Below, in pieces: positions 1-8,465 of a stretch of 64,000 nt of DNA (its first letter is position 1; every line of letters starts with the position of its first letter). The position numbers and the translations under genes were made by a program. Source of the DNA: Paenibacillus sp. Marseille-Q4541 (GTDB lineage Bacteria; Bacillota; Bacilli; Paenibacillales; Paenibacillaceae). Under the pieces are notes generated by a model. That model saw only the letters and a program-made list of their open reading frames with translations. It was not told the origin of the DNA and did no database searches. The DNA lies in NCBI RefSeq assembly GCF_018310695.1, contig NZ_JAGXCY010000004.1, forward strand, positions 124,001 through 188,000, written 5' to 3'.

Positions 1-1124
1 GCTTCGTCAGCCTCTGCGCGTTGTTCAGGAGTATCTTCTTCCTGCGAAAGTACTTGAGTCGCATTACTTGCAGCAGCATCGTTTTTTCGTGAATTCCCTT
101 CTTCTGTGATGCGAACAGCGGAAGCATTAACAATTTCAATAGCAGCTTCAGCTGCAGTTCGACCATCTTCAATGGCTTTGGCTACAATTTCGGCAGCTCC
201 TGGTGCTTTTGCCAAAACATTTAAAGAATTAATTCGCTCACGTTCCTCTTTACGCCCCTGCTCTTTTCCATCGTTCGTGATTTGATTAAATAGATCAGGA
301 TGTTCGTTTTTCAGTTGTTTTATATCCATTTTCTCGGTAGCCTCCTTAATTTCTGGTTCATTTACTGGATCTTGAATAGCAACATCTTCCATACTGTTTC
401 TTAGCTGCAAGATGCCTTGAGGCAATATAGCGGTCAAGTCCAGACCTTCTAATATCGACTTATCACTATTCGTTATTAGAGCCTCGGCCCCGCCCTCTTT
501 TAGCATGCTATTGATCAAAAAATCTCTTATCCTGTTGATTACTTCATCCGGAATCTCACCACTGATGCTGTTTGAAACATTAGTAAGAACATTTCCCTCA
601 TCAAACAAAATCCCATCAGCAAAGCCTAATTCTACAGCTTGCTGTGCATTCATCCATGTCGTTTTATTCATCAAATTGAGCAAGTCTTCTGTGCTCTTTC
701 CCGTCTTGAGACGGTATGCATTAGTTATTGCGACATCAGTTCCTTGAAGCATTTCAGTGTTACTGGAATGCTCATTCTTATCTCCTTCGGTTCTAGTCGC
801 TGCATTGTGAATCATCAACTGGGACGGTGGGGACATTTTGATCTCGTCAGCAGCCATTAAAAAAAATGAAGCTGCACTAGCGGCTACACCTGTGATCTTA
901 GCAGTTACCTTACCTGCATATTCCTTCAAGAGTGTGTATACCTCTGACCCAACAAAAACAGATCCGCCTGGAGAATTGATATAAAGTTCAATATCATCAC
1001 CGCGCGCGTCGTCTAACTCTTTAGACAGTTTGGATGCACTGATATATGGCATGTTCAACCAATCGTATACCCACGTACCGCCATCAGATATGACTGGGCC
1101 ATTAAGTTTGATCTTCTTCGGCAT
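1..1124 (-). CDS. Prophage ClpP-like head maturation protease (3' end off the window)
   Basis: The frame opens at ATG 1124 and stays open to the left edge (about 374 codons seen, C-terminus missing). A ribosome site GGGGGTGAG lies just upstream. The N-terminal 190 residues are ClpP-like: SPGG at 51-54 (oxyanion region), the nucleophile context GVAASAAS with Ser83, and MIHNA with His106. Phage proteases of this S14 type cleave scaffold and capsid protein during head maturation. The remainder, about residue 230 onward, is acidic and helix-rich with many Glu/Lys/Ala, which fits a fused scaffold-type tail. It directly follows the portal gene, the usual place for this enzyme in lambda-like head modules. 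Domain identity is from motifs; the scaffold role is inferred. Confidence 0.9.
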   Translation of the reverse strand, partial: MPKKIKLNGPVISDGGTWVYDWLNMPYISASKLSKELDDARGDDIELYINSPGGSVFVGSEVYTLLKEYAGKVTAKITGVAASAASFFLMAADEIKMSPPSQLMIHNAATRTEGDKNEHSSNTEMLQGTDVAITNAYRLKTGKSTEDLLNLMNKTTWMNAQQAVELGFADGILFDEGNVLTNVSNSISGEIPDEVINRIRDFLINSMLKEGGAEALITNSDKSILEGLDLTAILPQGILQLRNSMEDVAIQDPVNEPEIKEATEKMDIKQLKNEHPDLFNQITNDGKEQGRKEERERINSLNVLAKAPGAAEIVAKAIEDGRTAAEAAIEIVNASAVRITEEGNSRKNDAAASNATQVLSQEEDTPEQRAEADE

Positions 1125-1143
1125 TATCTTTTCTCACCCCCTT

Positions 1144-2778
1144 TCACGATTTATCATCGCTGTCGTCCTCTTCATCCCCAACATCTGAGGGTGCGGGCGT
1201 GGCTGGACTAGCTGCCGCTGCTCCTTCACCAATGCCGTATAGTGCTAGCGTGGTTTTTTCATGGGCACGTTGCTGCACGTTGGCTTCCCACTGGCCTCCC
1301 GTAAGTTCAGCCGTCTCCTTCTCGGCTGTACTAAAGTTATAATCCACTCGAGTAATTGCCGCGTTAACTTCTTTCAATGGATCAAGAAGACCTTGAGAAG
1401 GGCCGTTCCATTCTGCCTTTGTGTAAGCACGAAAAATAGCCGGGTCATCAAAGATGCCCGGTGCGTCAATACGCCCCTTGGTTACTGCTTCTACAAACCA
1501 TTCTTCATAAATCGGCTGACAGAATGCAGATGCAAGCCAGGTTCTCCGCATACGGAACATTTTCCAAGCTTCCAAGAGTGCTGCACGGCTCGCTGTATAC
1601 GAAGAAGTAAAATGTTTAACTAACAATTCGTACGGAATCTCCAAAGCAGATCCGATCTGTCTCAGGATAGCGATAACAAACGGATCAAAGTTTGCGCTTG
1701 GTCTGGTAGGATTAGCGAATGTTGCTTTTTCTCCCGGATCCAGCTTGCGTACAGCCCCTGCTCCCATCTTTAAATCCTGCTCGTTTTCATATCCTCCATA
1801 TGGATCCCCTGCGAGATTGTCAGTATCAGGTGGATTTAAACCAAACTCATCCAGATCCTCTTCAGGAGTTTCAATGAACACTGTGAAAAATGACTGAATA
1901 ACAGCTGCCGTTAATTCGGACTCTGTATACTGGTCTAATTTTTTCAGTGCCTCAATGACCGGTGCTATGATTGGTACTCCTCGACGTTGGTCAGGGCGTT
2001 CTGATTCCATAAGATGTAACACATTGTATCTCCCTGAATTTTCACCTCTAGCGAGTACCCTTGTCCATTTCTGTTCACCGCCCCAGTAACTACTGCCGCT
2101 ACCAGGATGACGGCTGCTGAAATGATATGCTATAACCATTCCATCGTCGTCAATTTCTACCCCTGCTTGAATTTTGTCTGAACTTGATCCATTTGGAGTA
2201 CTACAACGGTCCGCCTCTACTAGCTTGATTTTCAGATCATACGTCGAAAAATCTCTTTCGATCATTGGCAGTAAAGCGAATACGTCTCCACTTTTCAACT
2301 GTGAGATAAAAGCAAGCTGTTGTAACCCATAGAAGTCGTTTAATCCGGAAGCATCACAATTTTTTGATTCAGCCCAGATTGACCATTCCCTGTCAATTTG
2401 TTTCTTCAATTTTGCTGACTGATCATCAGTTAGTCGAAGGAATTCCTTATCAAAAGATGGCTTTAACTTCAGTCCGGTTCCAACTACGTTTGTCCGCATT
2501 GTCTTCATAGCTCCAGTAACTACAGAGCCACCAACTGATAAATCACGCGAGCGAGCTCTGAGTGTTTCTAAGTGATCGTGAATGTCTGATTCTGCGTCAC
2601 CAATGCCCGGATTCCAATGAACCATGCTTTTTTTAGTGTGACTAGCGCCATGTGATCCGTACCCTTGAGCCAACACCTGAGCTATCTTTTCTTGACGAAT
2701 TATTTCCGTCCGAGCTGCTGCTCTTTTTTTTGCTACCCCAGGAGCAAAGTACCCGATCATCTTGTCAACCGGATTCAT
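1144..2778 (-). CDS. Phage portal protein, lambda gpB family
   Basis: This 544-residue protein matches the lambda-type portal family: an N-terminal KMIGYFAPGVAKKR-like stretch, a central region with GVPIIAPVIEALKKLDQYTE and the conserved IGSALEIPYELL followed by FTSSYTASRAALLEAWK. Portals form the dodecameric ring at the head vertex through which DNA enters and leaves. The C-terminal tail is low-complexity and acidic (EEDDSDD). The start ATG overlaps the stop of the upstream DUF6148 gene (ATGA), so translation is probably coupled; no good ribosome site of its own is visible. Length is normal for the family. Confidence 0.95.
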   Translation of the reverse strand: MNPVDKMIGYFAPGVAKKRAAARTEIIRQEKIAQVLAQGYGSHGASHTKKSMVHWNPGIGDAESDIHDHLETLRARSRDLSVGGSVVTGAMKTMRTNVVGTGLKLKPSFDKEFLRLTDDQSAKLKKQIDREWSIWAESKNCDASGLNDFYGLQQLAFISQLKSGDVFALLPMIERDFSTYDLKIKLVEADRCSTPNGSSSDKIQAGVEIDDDGMVIAYHFSSRHPGSGSSYWGGEQKWTRVLARGENSGRYNVLHLMESERPDQRRGVPIIAPVIEALKKLDQYTESELTAAVIQSFFTVFIETPEEDLDEFGLNPPDTDNLAGDPYGGYENEQDLKMGAGAVRKLDPGEKATFANPTRPSANFDPFVIAILRQIGSALEIPYELLVKHFTSSYTASRAALLEAWKMFRMRRTWLASAFCQPIYEEWFVEAVTKGRIDAPGIFDDPAIFRAYTKAEWNGPSQGLLDPLKEVNAAITRVDYNFSTAEKETAELTGGQWEANVQQRAHEKTTLALYGIGEGAAAASPATPAPSDVGDEEDDSDDKS

Positions 2779-3008
2779 ATATCAAAAGGGGTAAACACTC
2801 TTGTCTTTGATCTTCGGCGTCTGCCCGGGTTTTCAAGATCATCAACAATCCTCCCCCAGTATCGTACTCTTTCCAAAATCGTGCTCATTCCGATCCTGGT
2901 TAAAGAGCGACCAGCAATGCTATAAGACTGTCCACCTGCGAGCGCCTTTTCAGCATTTCTCCAGAGGTCATAGTTCTCTCTTGCTTCCTCCAACGTAATT
3001 TTAGGCAT
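2775..3008 (-). CDS. DUF6148-type small head protein (gpW-like position)
   Basis: This 77-residue protein sits between large terminase and portal, where lambda-like phages keep gpW, the head-tail joining protein. The sequence has the ITLEEARENYDLW start and the GQSYSIAGRSLTR segment that I associate with DUF6148, and ends in a basic RRRRSKTR patch. It is preceded by AAAGGAGGTGC and overlaps the portal start by 4 bases. The family name is recalled, not searched; the joining role is inferred from position and size. Confidence 0.75.
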   Translation of the reverse strand: MPKITLEEARENYDLWRNAEKALAGGQSYSIAGRSLTRIGMSTILERVRYWGRIVDDLENPGRRRRSKTRVFTPFDI

Positions 3009-3035
3009 ATCCCCTGTGCACCTCCTTTAATTGGT

Positions 3036-4922
3036 TTACAGACTACTTGAAACTCCTTGTTTCTTTTTCTTACGAACACGCACCACCGGCTCGTCTGGAT
3101 TCACTTTTGGACCGTTAGGCTGCTGCTCTATCGGAAGAGATAAATTCGGCTTAAGAAGTTCTATAACTGCCCGGTTATACACAGCCAAGTCAAAAGGTTC
3201 ATTACGATCTCGAATTTTGACCCACGCTTTGTATTTGACCCCTTCTTTAACGACGATCTTATGTGTCTCAGCAGTAAGCCCTAGGAAATATTCCATTGTG
3301 TATCCCTTACCTTCATCATCTGGAAAGTGGCAGTATAGTGGGCCTGGATTTTCAAGCTTCAGGCTGTCATACACTTTCACCTTTCCGTCATCTACTCCGA
3401 GATGGATAAGCAATGCGTTACTCATCTGTGTTCGTGTATGTTTTGATATGAACGGGACATGCTCCGCAGTTTTAGGGTTAACCCCCTGCCCTTTAATAGC
3501 ATATATACGGCGATGTTCCCGCGCCTTTGTGAATTCGTACACCTCCTTCGTATAGTGACCCCCTGAGTCCATACAGGCACCCACAATTCGGAACTCACGT
3601 CCATCCTTCCCTATCCAGGAACGACAAAGAAACCTGTCCAGATCTTTCCACACTTCTGGTCTGTCCAAGTCTCCATAAATTCTTTGATATTCAATTCTCC
3701 ATGACTCTTTACCAGCACCCCAACCCATGATTTCAACCTCAAATCGATCATCTTGAGTATCAACAGCTGCTGTAATGATCTTGACGCCATCTGGAACTTC
3801 ATATTCATATTCCTCACGCCGCGCCGCAAGAGTCTTTTCATCCATTCCAGTCTTCTTCGTTACCCACGGCTCACCCAAAACTGTGTTGATGAAAACCTTC
3901 AGCTTATCGACGCCCTCATTCTTAGCTACCAGGAACGACTTAACGATCTCTTTCCAGTCAGACCATGGAGAAGATAGCTGATTGATGTGAAAGCCTCTGC
4001 GAGTGGTGTGTTGCTTACGAGCGACCCACTGTCCCTCACCACGTTTCCACTCTTTCTCACTACCAAGCGCACCGCAATATAAGCAAACATGTTCAGCCCG
4101 AGTGACTATAAACTCTCCGTCCTCAACGTGATAATCATATTTGATACCGTCTTTGAATCGAAGCGGCTGCATTTCTTCACAGTGCGGGCAAGGAAGGAAC
4201 CATTGTTCCATGGTACTGTTCTCGTACAGCTGGTTGATCCGTGATGTTTCCTTATCGACTGGAGTTGAAACAAACAGGTGACGTCGCTTGTGCTTAAACG
4301 TTTTGGTACGAGCGGTAACCAGAGCAATCGGATCGCCCTCATTACCAGAGGAAACAGGGAAGCGGTCGATCTCATCACAAAGCACGACCTGAACCGGACG
4401 GGATGATAAGTTATCCGGTACATTGGCTCCAACGATAGCCAGGTAACCACCAGGGAAAGACTTCTCACTAATCGTGTTGCTGCTGTCCCTAGTTTTTGCA
4501 ACTCCCACTTTCTCCAGAAGGGCAGGAGTGCTATTAACCATCGGAGTGAAACGGGTTTTCGAATAAGATTCCACCATGTCGTCTTTCGGTAAGACGTGAA
4601 TTATCGGGCAAGGGTCCTGAGAAATATAAGATCCGGTTACGTTCATAAGAAACTCAGTCTTACCCACCTGAGCCGAGGCCATAATCACAACCTCTTCCCA
4701 ACTCTCAATGGAATCCATGATTTCACGTTGGTATTCAGCCCTTGAAGTTCGCCATGGACCCGGTTCCGAACTACTCACTGAGGTCAAAACTCGGTTCTGA
4801 TCAGCCCATTCAGACACGGTTAGACGTCTTCTCGGCTCCCATTGTTGGCAAGAACGAGCGAATAAGTCCAATGTTTGCTGGTCAAAGTGAATCTTCTTAG
4901 GCTCATTTTGAACTGTTTCCAT
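3036..4922 (-). CDS. Phage terminase large subunit, GpA family
   Basis: The large terminase is the ATP-driven motor and nuclease that packages DNA into the procapsid. Sequence signs are the Walker A-like segment MASAQVGKTE about 90 residues in, Walker B VVLCDEIDRFP about residues 175-185, a coupling segment LFVSTPVDKETSR, two zinc-type cysteine pairs (CPHC and CLYC) and a C-terminal nuclease-type region with AVDTQDDRFEVE and CMDSGGHYT. I chose METVQ (4922) as start because a GGGGGC stretch lies about 11 bases upstream; two other in-frame ATGs at 4940 and 4973 lie inside the preceding gene and cannot be excluded. The C-terminus is basic (RVRKKKKQG). GpA-type enzymes are found in cos-type phages. 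Confidence 0.93.
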   Translation of the reverse strand: METVQNEPKKIHFDQQTLDLFARSCQQWEPRRRLTVSEWADQNRVLTSVSSSEPGPWRTSRAEYQREIMDSIESWEEVVIMASAQVGKTEFLMNVTGSYISQDPCPIIHVLPKDDMVESYSKTRFTPMVNSTPALLEKVGVAKTRDSSNTISEKSFPGGYLAIVGANVPDNLSSRPVQVVLCDEIDRFPVSSGNEGDPIALVTARTKTFKHKRRHLFVSTPVDKETSRINQLYENSTMEQWFLPCPHCEEMQPLRFKDGIKYDYHVEDGEFIVTRAEHVCLYCGALGSEKEWKRGEGQWVARKQHTTRRGFHINQLSSPWSDWKEIVKSFLVAKNEGVDKLKVFINTVLGEPWVTKKTGMDEKTLAARREEYEYEVPDGVKIITAAVDTQDDRFEVEIMGWGAGKESWRIEYQRIYGDLDRPEVWKDLDRFLCRSWIGKDGREFRIVGACMDSGGHYTKEVYEFTKAREHRRIYAIKGQGVNPKTAEHVPFISKHTRTQMSNALLIHLGVDDGKVKVYDSLKLENPGPLYCHFPDDEGKGYTMEYFLGLTAETHKIVVKEGVKYKAWVKIRDRNEPFDLAVYNRAVIELLKPNLSLPIEQQPNGPKVNPDEPVVRVRKKKKQGVSSSL

Positions 4923-5430
4923 GGTCGAATTCGCCCCCATCCTGTCCTGGGGTGTATTTTGCCAGGGAAGCAAGCGCAGTTTCGATCTCCCTTTTCACTA
5001 CTTCCTCGACCATACTGGCAGATTCATTCTCGCATTCAGTAGCTATTCGGCTTGGAATGGCGAGCAGTCGGGATTTCGTAGTTAGGATTAAATCAGAAAG
5101 AAGCATCTCAACTTGGGCTGCATCGTGCAACCGTCCTTTGATCTGCTCCAGTTCTAATCGCGCTTTCTCAGCTTTTGTTTTTTCGTGTTCGGTTTTGTAA
5201 TCGATCAGTTTTGGCTTCTTGCTGTCCTCTTTGCCGCCAAGCAGGTTCTCCATATAATCTTGAATCGACTTACCCAGTACATATTTGCCTCTACCTTCTT
5301 GAGTCAACACGCCTTCACGGTGTAGTTGGTTAATCCAACGTGGAGTTTTGCCGACAATGGCAGCGAGTTGATTTGTCATTACAGTCTGTTCATGTAGAGG
5401 CAAAGCTTGTTCTTCTTTTTTATTCGCCAT
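4903..5430 (-). CDS. Phage terminase small subunit, Nu1-like
   Basis: The N-terminus holds a winged helix-turn-helix of the Nu1 kind (MTNQLAAIVGKTPRWINQL followed by a short wing), then a charged helical region (EHEKTKAEKARLELEQIKG) that typically contacts the large subunit, and a segment LTTKSRLLAIPSRIA seen in Nu1-type proteins. It recognises the packaging site and recruits the large subunit. The ATG at 5430 is preferred over the in-frame GTG at 5439, because that GTG lies inside the ribosome site GAGGTG. Its 3' end overlaps the start of the large terminase. Confidence 0.88.
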   Translation of the reverse strand: MANKKEEQALPLHEQTVMTNQLAAIVGKTPRWINQLHREGVLTQEGRGKYVLGKSIQDYMENLLGGKEDSKKPKLIDYKTEHEKTKAEKARLELEQIKGRLHDAAQVEMLLSDLILTTKSRLLAIPSRIATECENESASMVEEVVKREIETALASLAKYTPGQDGGEFDHGNSSK

Positions 5431-5568
5431 TATCGGCACCTCACTTCCGTTTTAAGGCGTTTTTATAACGAGTTTGGATATTTGTCCATATAATGAAGGA
5501 AACCGCTCAAACAGGCTTATAGAAGCTCTATAGCGTTCGGAATCGGAACTAAAAATTCAAAAATAAAA

Positions 5569-5618
5569 CTGGAGGTAATTCGGGGTCATTCGCACCCGTA
5601 CCCCATCTCGACCTCCAG
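5569..5618 (-). promoter_or_regulatory. Nested inverted repeat in the terminase leader (possible cos/packaging-site element)
   Basis: CTGGAGGT at 5569-5576 pairs with ACCTCCAG at 5611-5618, and inside it GGGGT at 5582-5586 pairs with ACCCC at 5600-5604. It lies about 140 bp before the small terminase start in a gene-free 240-bp gap. Nu1/GpA phages bind and cut DNA close to the small terminase gene, so this is a reasonable place for a packaging site. That role is inferred; the dyad itself is visible. Confidence 0.45.
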
Positions 5619-5672
5619 AGGGACCCGTGATCGCCTGTCCGCCCCTTGTTTATATACTTTTATTCATCTTCT

Positions 5673-5972
5673 TCATTGCTTTCTCGAATGCATCTTCCAA
5701 GCATTAAACCATCTTGGTTCTTTACCTTCATGTTTCTTATTGAGAGGAATAGTGATCTCTGGTTCAGTGTCACCCCATAGAACCATCCCATCAGTCAGTC
5801 CACCATCGAAGTAACGAATAGCTGTAGGTTTGACCACATCTTCTGTAATCGTTGGCATTGAAGCTATCAGCAGATCCTTAGCTGTATCTTCATCAAACTC
5901 TTTCTTCAGCTCGGTGTAAACAGCCTTGGCAGCATGAGCAATTGCTTCAGCCTTACTTGGTACACTGTTCAT
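5673..5972 (-). CDS. Prophage hypothetical protein, 99 residues
   Basis: Not recognised. It is soluble-looking and begins with a helical segment (KAEAIAHAAKAVYTELKKEF), then a mixed region with RYFDGGLTDGMVLWGD and a C-terminus PRWFNAWKMHSRKQ. AGGAGGGAAGAACA precedes the ATG. It lies in the short operon of small genes just before the terminase genes; such positions often hold regulators or packaging accessories, but nothing in the sequence decides this. Confidence 0.7.
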   Translation of the reverse strand: MNSVPSKAEAIAHAAKAVYTELKKEFDEDTAKDLLIASMPTITEDVVKPTAIRYFDGGLTDGMVLWGDTEPEITIPLNKKHEGKEPRWFNAWKMHSRKQ

Positions 5973-5984
5973 TGTTCTTCCCTC

Positions 5985-6194
5985 CTATTTAAGAGTTGCG
6001 CCTTTTAATTCTTCTTCATCAAACTGTACAGTGAACTCAATAGGCTGTGGTGGTATTGAACGACACATACTGAAGTCTATCTCAGACCTGCCTACATTCG
6101 CTGTCTTATGAATAATCCTTCCATCTGTTCTTACCATGCCAATCACTTTTTCGTTTATAGATAGCATTGCTTCTTTAGGAAATACTTTGTCCAT
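5985..6194 (-). CDS. Prophage hypothetical protein, 69 residues
   Basis: Not recognised. The product has a beta-rich look (VIGMVRTDGRIIHKTANV) and an acidic end (FDEEELKG). I place the start at ATG 6194, which has GGTGGG about 9 bases upstream. The longer frame opening at ATG 6230 lacks a ribosome site and begins next to a terminator-like hairpin. Its stop lies 12 bases before the start of the 99-residue gene, so the two are probably cotranscribed. Confidence 0.65.
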   Translation of the reverse strand: MDKVFPKEAMLSINEKVIGMVRTDGRIIHKTANVGRSEIDFSMCRSIPPQPIEFTVQFDEEELKGATLK

Positions 6195-6232
6195 ATCATC
6201 CACCCACCGTTTCCTATTGTTCTTGTTCATTC

Positions 6233-6261
6233 AAAACAAAAAGGAACGCTATGAGCGCTCC
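6233..6261 (-). terminator. Terminator-like hairpin upstream of the small packaging operon
   Basis: Read on the minus strand, GGAGCGCT, loop CAT, AGCGTTCC form an 8-bp stem with one G-U pair, followed by TTTTTGTTTTG. It separates the 56-residue membrane protein gene from the 69-residue gene. Confidence 0.6.
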
Positions 6262-6307
6262 TATCTTTGCCATATGTTTGTACTTCCTTCTTCTCATGTT
6301 CTACTCT

Positions 6308-6478
6308 TCACCTCGATAGCATTGTAAATATCGTCATCGTTATAAGGGTAATCCCTGTCGCTACAATTTTGTACATGTTCTTTTCTCGACTCGCCTTGTT
6401 TATGATCTTTGTCCCACAATAGTAGATTAGTATCAACACTATCAGTTGGATTATCTGTAGTAGCTTGATGTTGTACAT
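6308..6478 (-). CDS. Small phage membrane protein, 56 residues, two predicted membrane segments
   Basis: Not recognised by family. It translates as a 56-residue protein with two hydrophobic stretches, LLQIIQLIVLILIYY at about 5-19 and IVATGITLITMTIFTML at about 38-54, separated by a basic loop (KIINKASREKNMYK). GAGGGTGA lies 8 bases before the ATG, a good ribosome site. The two-span hairpin shape with a positive loop is compatible with a small holin or a superinfection-exclusion peptide, but no lysin is visible nearby, so function stays open. Confidence 0.65.
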   Translation of the reverse strand: MYNIKLLQIIQLIVLILIYYCGTKIINKASREKNMYKIVATGITLITMTIFTMLSR

Positions 6479-6551
6479 CTACTCATTCACCCTCTGCTCT
6501 ATATTACTTATATATATTATTTACTCTTTTATATTTCTTTTAGTTTTCTTA

Positions 6552-6712
6552 GGGGGGTAATCCTCCACCACAAGCGGTGGAGAACTCTCCACCAAGAGCA
6601 AATACAGGCAATAATTTAGTGGTGGAGAATCGTCCACCACAAATAGGTGTTTATGGTGGAGAACTCTACCCCAAGAGATCTTTTTTTTTGGTGGAGAATT
6701 ATACCCCAAGAA
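6552..6712. repeat. Five 23-bp repeats with internal dyads
   Basis: Units begin at 6552, 6576, 6621, 6655 and 6690. The best copies read GGTGGAGAACTC then TMCMCCAAGAG. Units at 6576 and 6621 contain clear palindromes (GGTGGAGA-AC-TCTCCACC; GTGGTGGA-N6-TCCACCAC). Start-to-start spacings are 24, 45, 34 and 35 bp. The array fills the gap between a tail-spike gene and the small membrane protein gene. It could be an operator array, an iteron set or RNA hairpins; the sequence alone does not decide. Confidence 0.75.
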
Positions 6713-6809
6713 GGGATATGTAGATTGATTAATTAGAACCCATTGCCCTACTTCATCGTCACTTTTTGTGGCAACTTTTCGGGCATTAAACGAGTTCATT
6801 TTGAGTTCA

Positions 6810-8438
6810 CTAGAGCATAACACCGGCTGCTTTAAGCTTTGCAAGCAATGCGTTATGGTCAGCCATCAAAGTGGCTACATCCGTCGCGGTACTTTGCGCC
6901 TGGGAAGCAACTTTATTCGCGGTGAGTTTGGAAGCAAGAGCCGTATCCAGCCCCGTAATATTTGCGGTTGTATGCGTGTGATTCCCTGCTGCCGCTGTTG
7001 AACCCGTCGTTCCTAATCCAAGATTAGAAACGTAGTTAACAACACCGGAATCATCTTTATACGCCAACTTTTTATTTGTGCTTTGAACAAACATCGATCG
7101 ATTACCAACAGGGGACGTGAAGTCGTCTACTAATGGCAATGTCACACCTTTCGAATCACCTAGATCAATACGCCCGTTGTTGGCAAAAACTTTCGTGTTT
7201 CCGTCTAACTGAAACCTTATGCCTGCCGTACCATCAATTCGACCGAATGTATTTTCAGCCCATGTCGTACTTGAGTTTTTCATACCAGCACGATTTGTTC
7301 TTGCGTCTGTTATTGTTCTTTCTACCCCAACTCGATCATTAATGATTATCGAATTGTAATGGACTTCCGAACCGAATTCCGCTTCAATCTTGATGTGTTC
7401 CACCAGTGCGAATGATACCAACGTTCCTACGATGCTAAAAAAATCACCTTTTTTAAGATGGATTAACGTGTCTGGTGTGTTTGTTGGAGATATATCCGAG
7501 CCGCCAGTTATGAGCATCCCCATGATAGTGCCACCAGTCACTTGTACACTCGTTCTGTCATTACTAACCGCACGCTGCTTATCCACAACCAGAAGCGAAC
7601 CCTTGCCTCCGTATATAAACGGAGAAACAAAATCGACATTCCGTGCATTTCCCACGACAACAGCAGGTCTAGTTGATATACCTCCAGTAATGTTATCAGC
7701 AGGCTGTTCAACATGGAGGAACCAGAACTTTACGAATTCCGCTATATCATTTACACCTGACCCGTAAGCAACTTCTACCGCAGTCCCATTACTTCGTTCA
7801 ACATTCAAAAATTCGATGTTTACCGAATTACTGATACGTTCCGAAGCGTCAGAACCAGTCAATTTAAAAGCAGGGAAGTGACCTGCTTCGGTTCCATCAT
7901 CAGCGCCACAGTTGTCTACGTTGCAATGAATAATGTTAGGGTTTGAAAGGGAACGTAGTAGCAGTCCTGTTCCACGGCAATTAAAAGCTCTTACGCGGAG
8001 CATATATAACTCGAATCCTCTGTTGATGTTAACTCCGTTACCTTGGATGCTGCTTCCGTCAAAACAAATATCTTCGAGATGCAAACCCTGTCCGTACGCT
8101 TGAAACATATCACCACCAACAAATGAACTATGTCGTTTGATGGTTACGCAGTTGTTTAAATTGAACCGTGAGCTTTTACCAGAAACGCCAACGATTTTCA
8201 GGGGGCTTTGGCGATTTGATGTTTGGGCAACGATTGGTTTTTTTATTGTGTAAACTCTGTATGGTAGCTTCAGCACCTTACCGGTCTGTTGACAATGTAT
8301 AATAGCTCTGTTTATCGAATCGGCATCGCATGTATCTCCCAATTGTGAGAATTCATCTACAGAAACCCCACTCACATCAGATACAGTCAATCCCACCTGC
8401 TTGGATTTTGAATAAGCCAAATGACCAACATCGACCAT
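6810..8438 (-). CDS. Tail-spike-like protein with pectate-lyase-type beta-helix
   Basis: The protein has about 542 residues from ATG 8438 (GGAGGT six bases upstream). The N-terminus carries LAYSKSKQVGLT, close to the IAFSKAKKLEF of the neighbouring SGNH protein and probably a shared particle-attachment segment. Then comes a Pectate_lyase_3-like opening (DADSINRAIIHCQQTGKVL) and a long beta-helix with GLLLRSLSNPNIIHCNVDN-type coils. The C-terminus has the tail-fibre collar motif AAAGNHTHTTANITGLDTAL and ends in DHNALLAKLKAAGVML. Such proteins bind or cut host surface polysaccharide. Catalytic residues cannot be assigned from sequence alone. Confidence 0.85.
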   Translation of the reverse strand: MVDVGHLAYSKSKQVGLTVSDVSGVSVDEFSQLGDTCDADSINRAIIHCQQTGKVLKLPYRVYTIKKPIVAQTSNRQSPLKIVGVSGKSSRFNLNNCVTIKRHSSFVGGDMFQAYGQGLHLEDICFDGSSIQGNGVNINRGFELYMLRVRAFNCRGTGLLLRSLSNPNIIHCNVDNCGADDGTEAGHFPAFKLTGSDASERISNSVNIEFLNVERSNGTAVEVAYGSGVNDIAEFVKFWFLHVEQPADNITGGISTRPAVVVGNARNVDFVSPFIYGGKGSLLVVDKQRAVSNDRTSVQVTGGTIMGMLITGGSDISPTNTPDTLIHLKKGDFFSIVGTLVSFALVEHIKIEAEFGSEVHYNSIIINDRVGVERTITDARTNRAGMKNSSTTWAENTFGRIDGTAGIRFQLDGNTKVFANNGRIDLGDSKGVTLPLVDDFTSPVGNRSMFVQSTNKKLAYKDDSGVVNYVSNLGLGTTGSTAAAGNHTHTTANITGLDTALASKLTANKVASQAQSTATDVATLMADHNALLAKLKAAGVML

Positions 8439-8465
8439 CAATCCACCTCCTTTCAAATTATTCTC

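Noticed and set aside
3031-3555. Plus-strand frame of 174 codons opposite the large terminase
   Set aside because: Antisense shadow of the GpA gene; no start signal.
6521-6844. Open frame of 107 codons across the 23-bp repeat array
   Set aside because: It overlaps the end of the spike gene, owes its length to the repeats and has no ribosome site; codon content is not protein-like.
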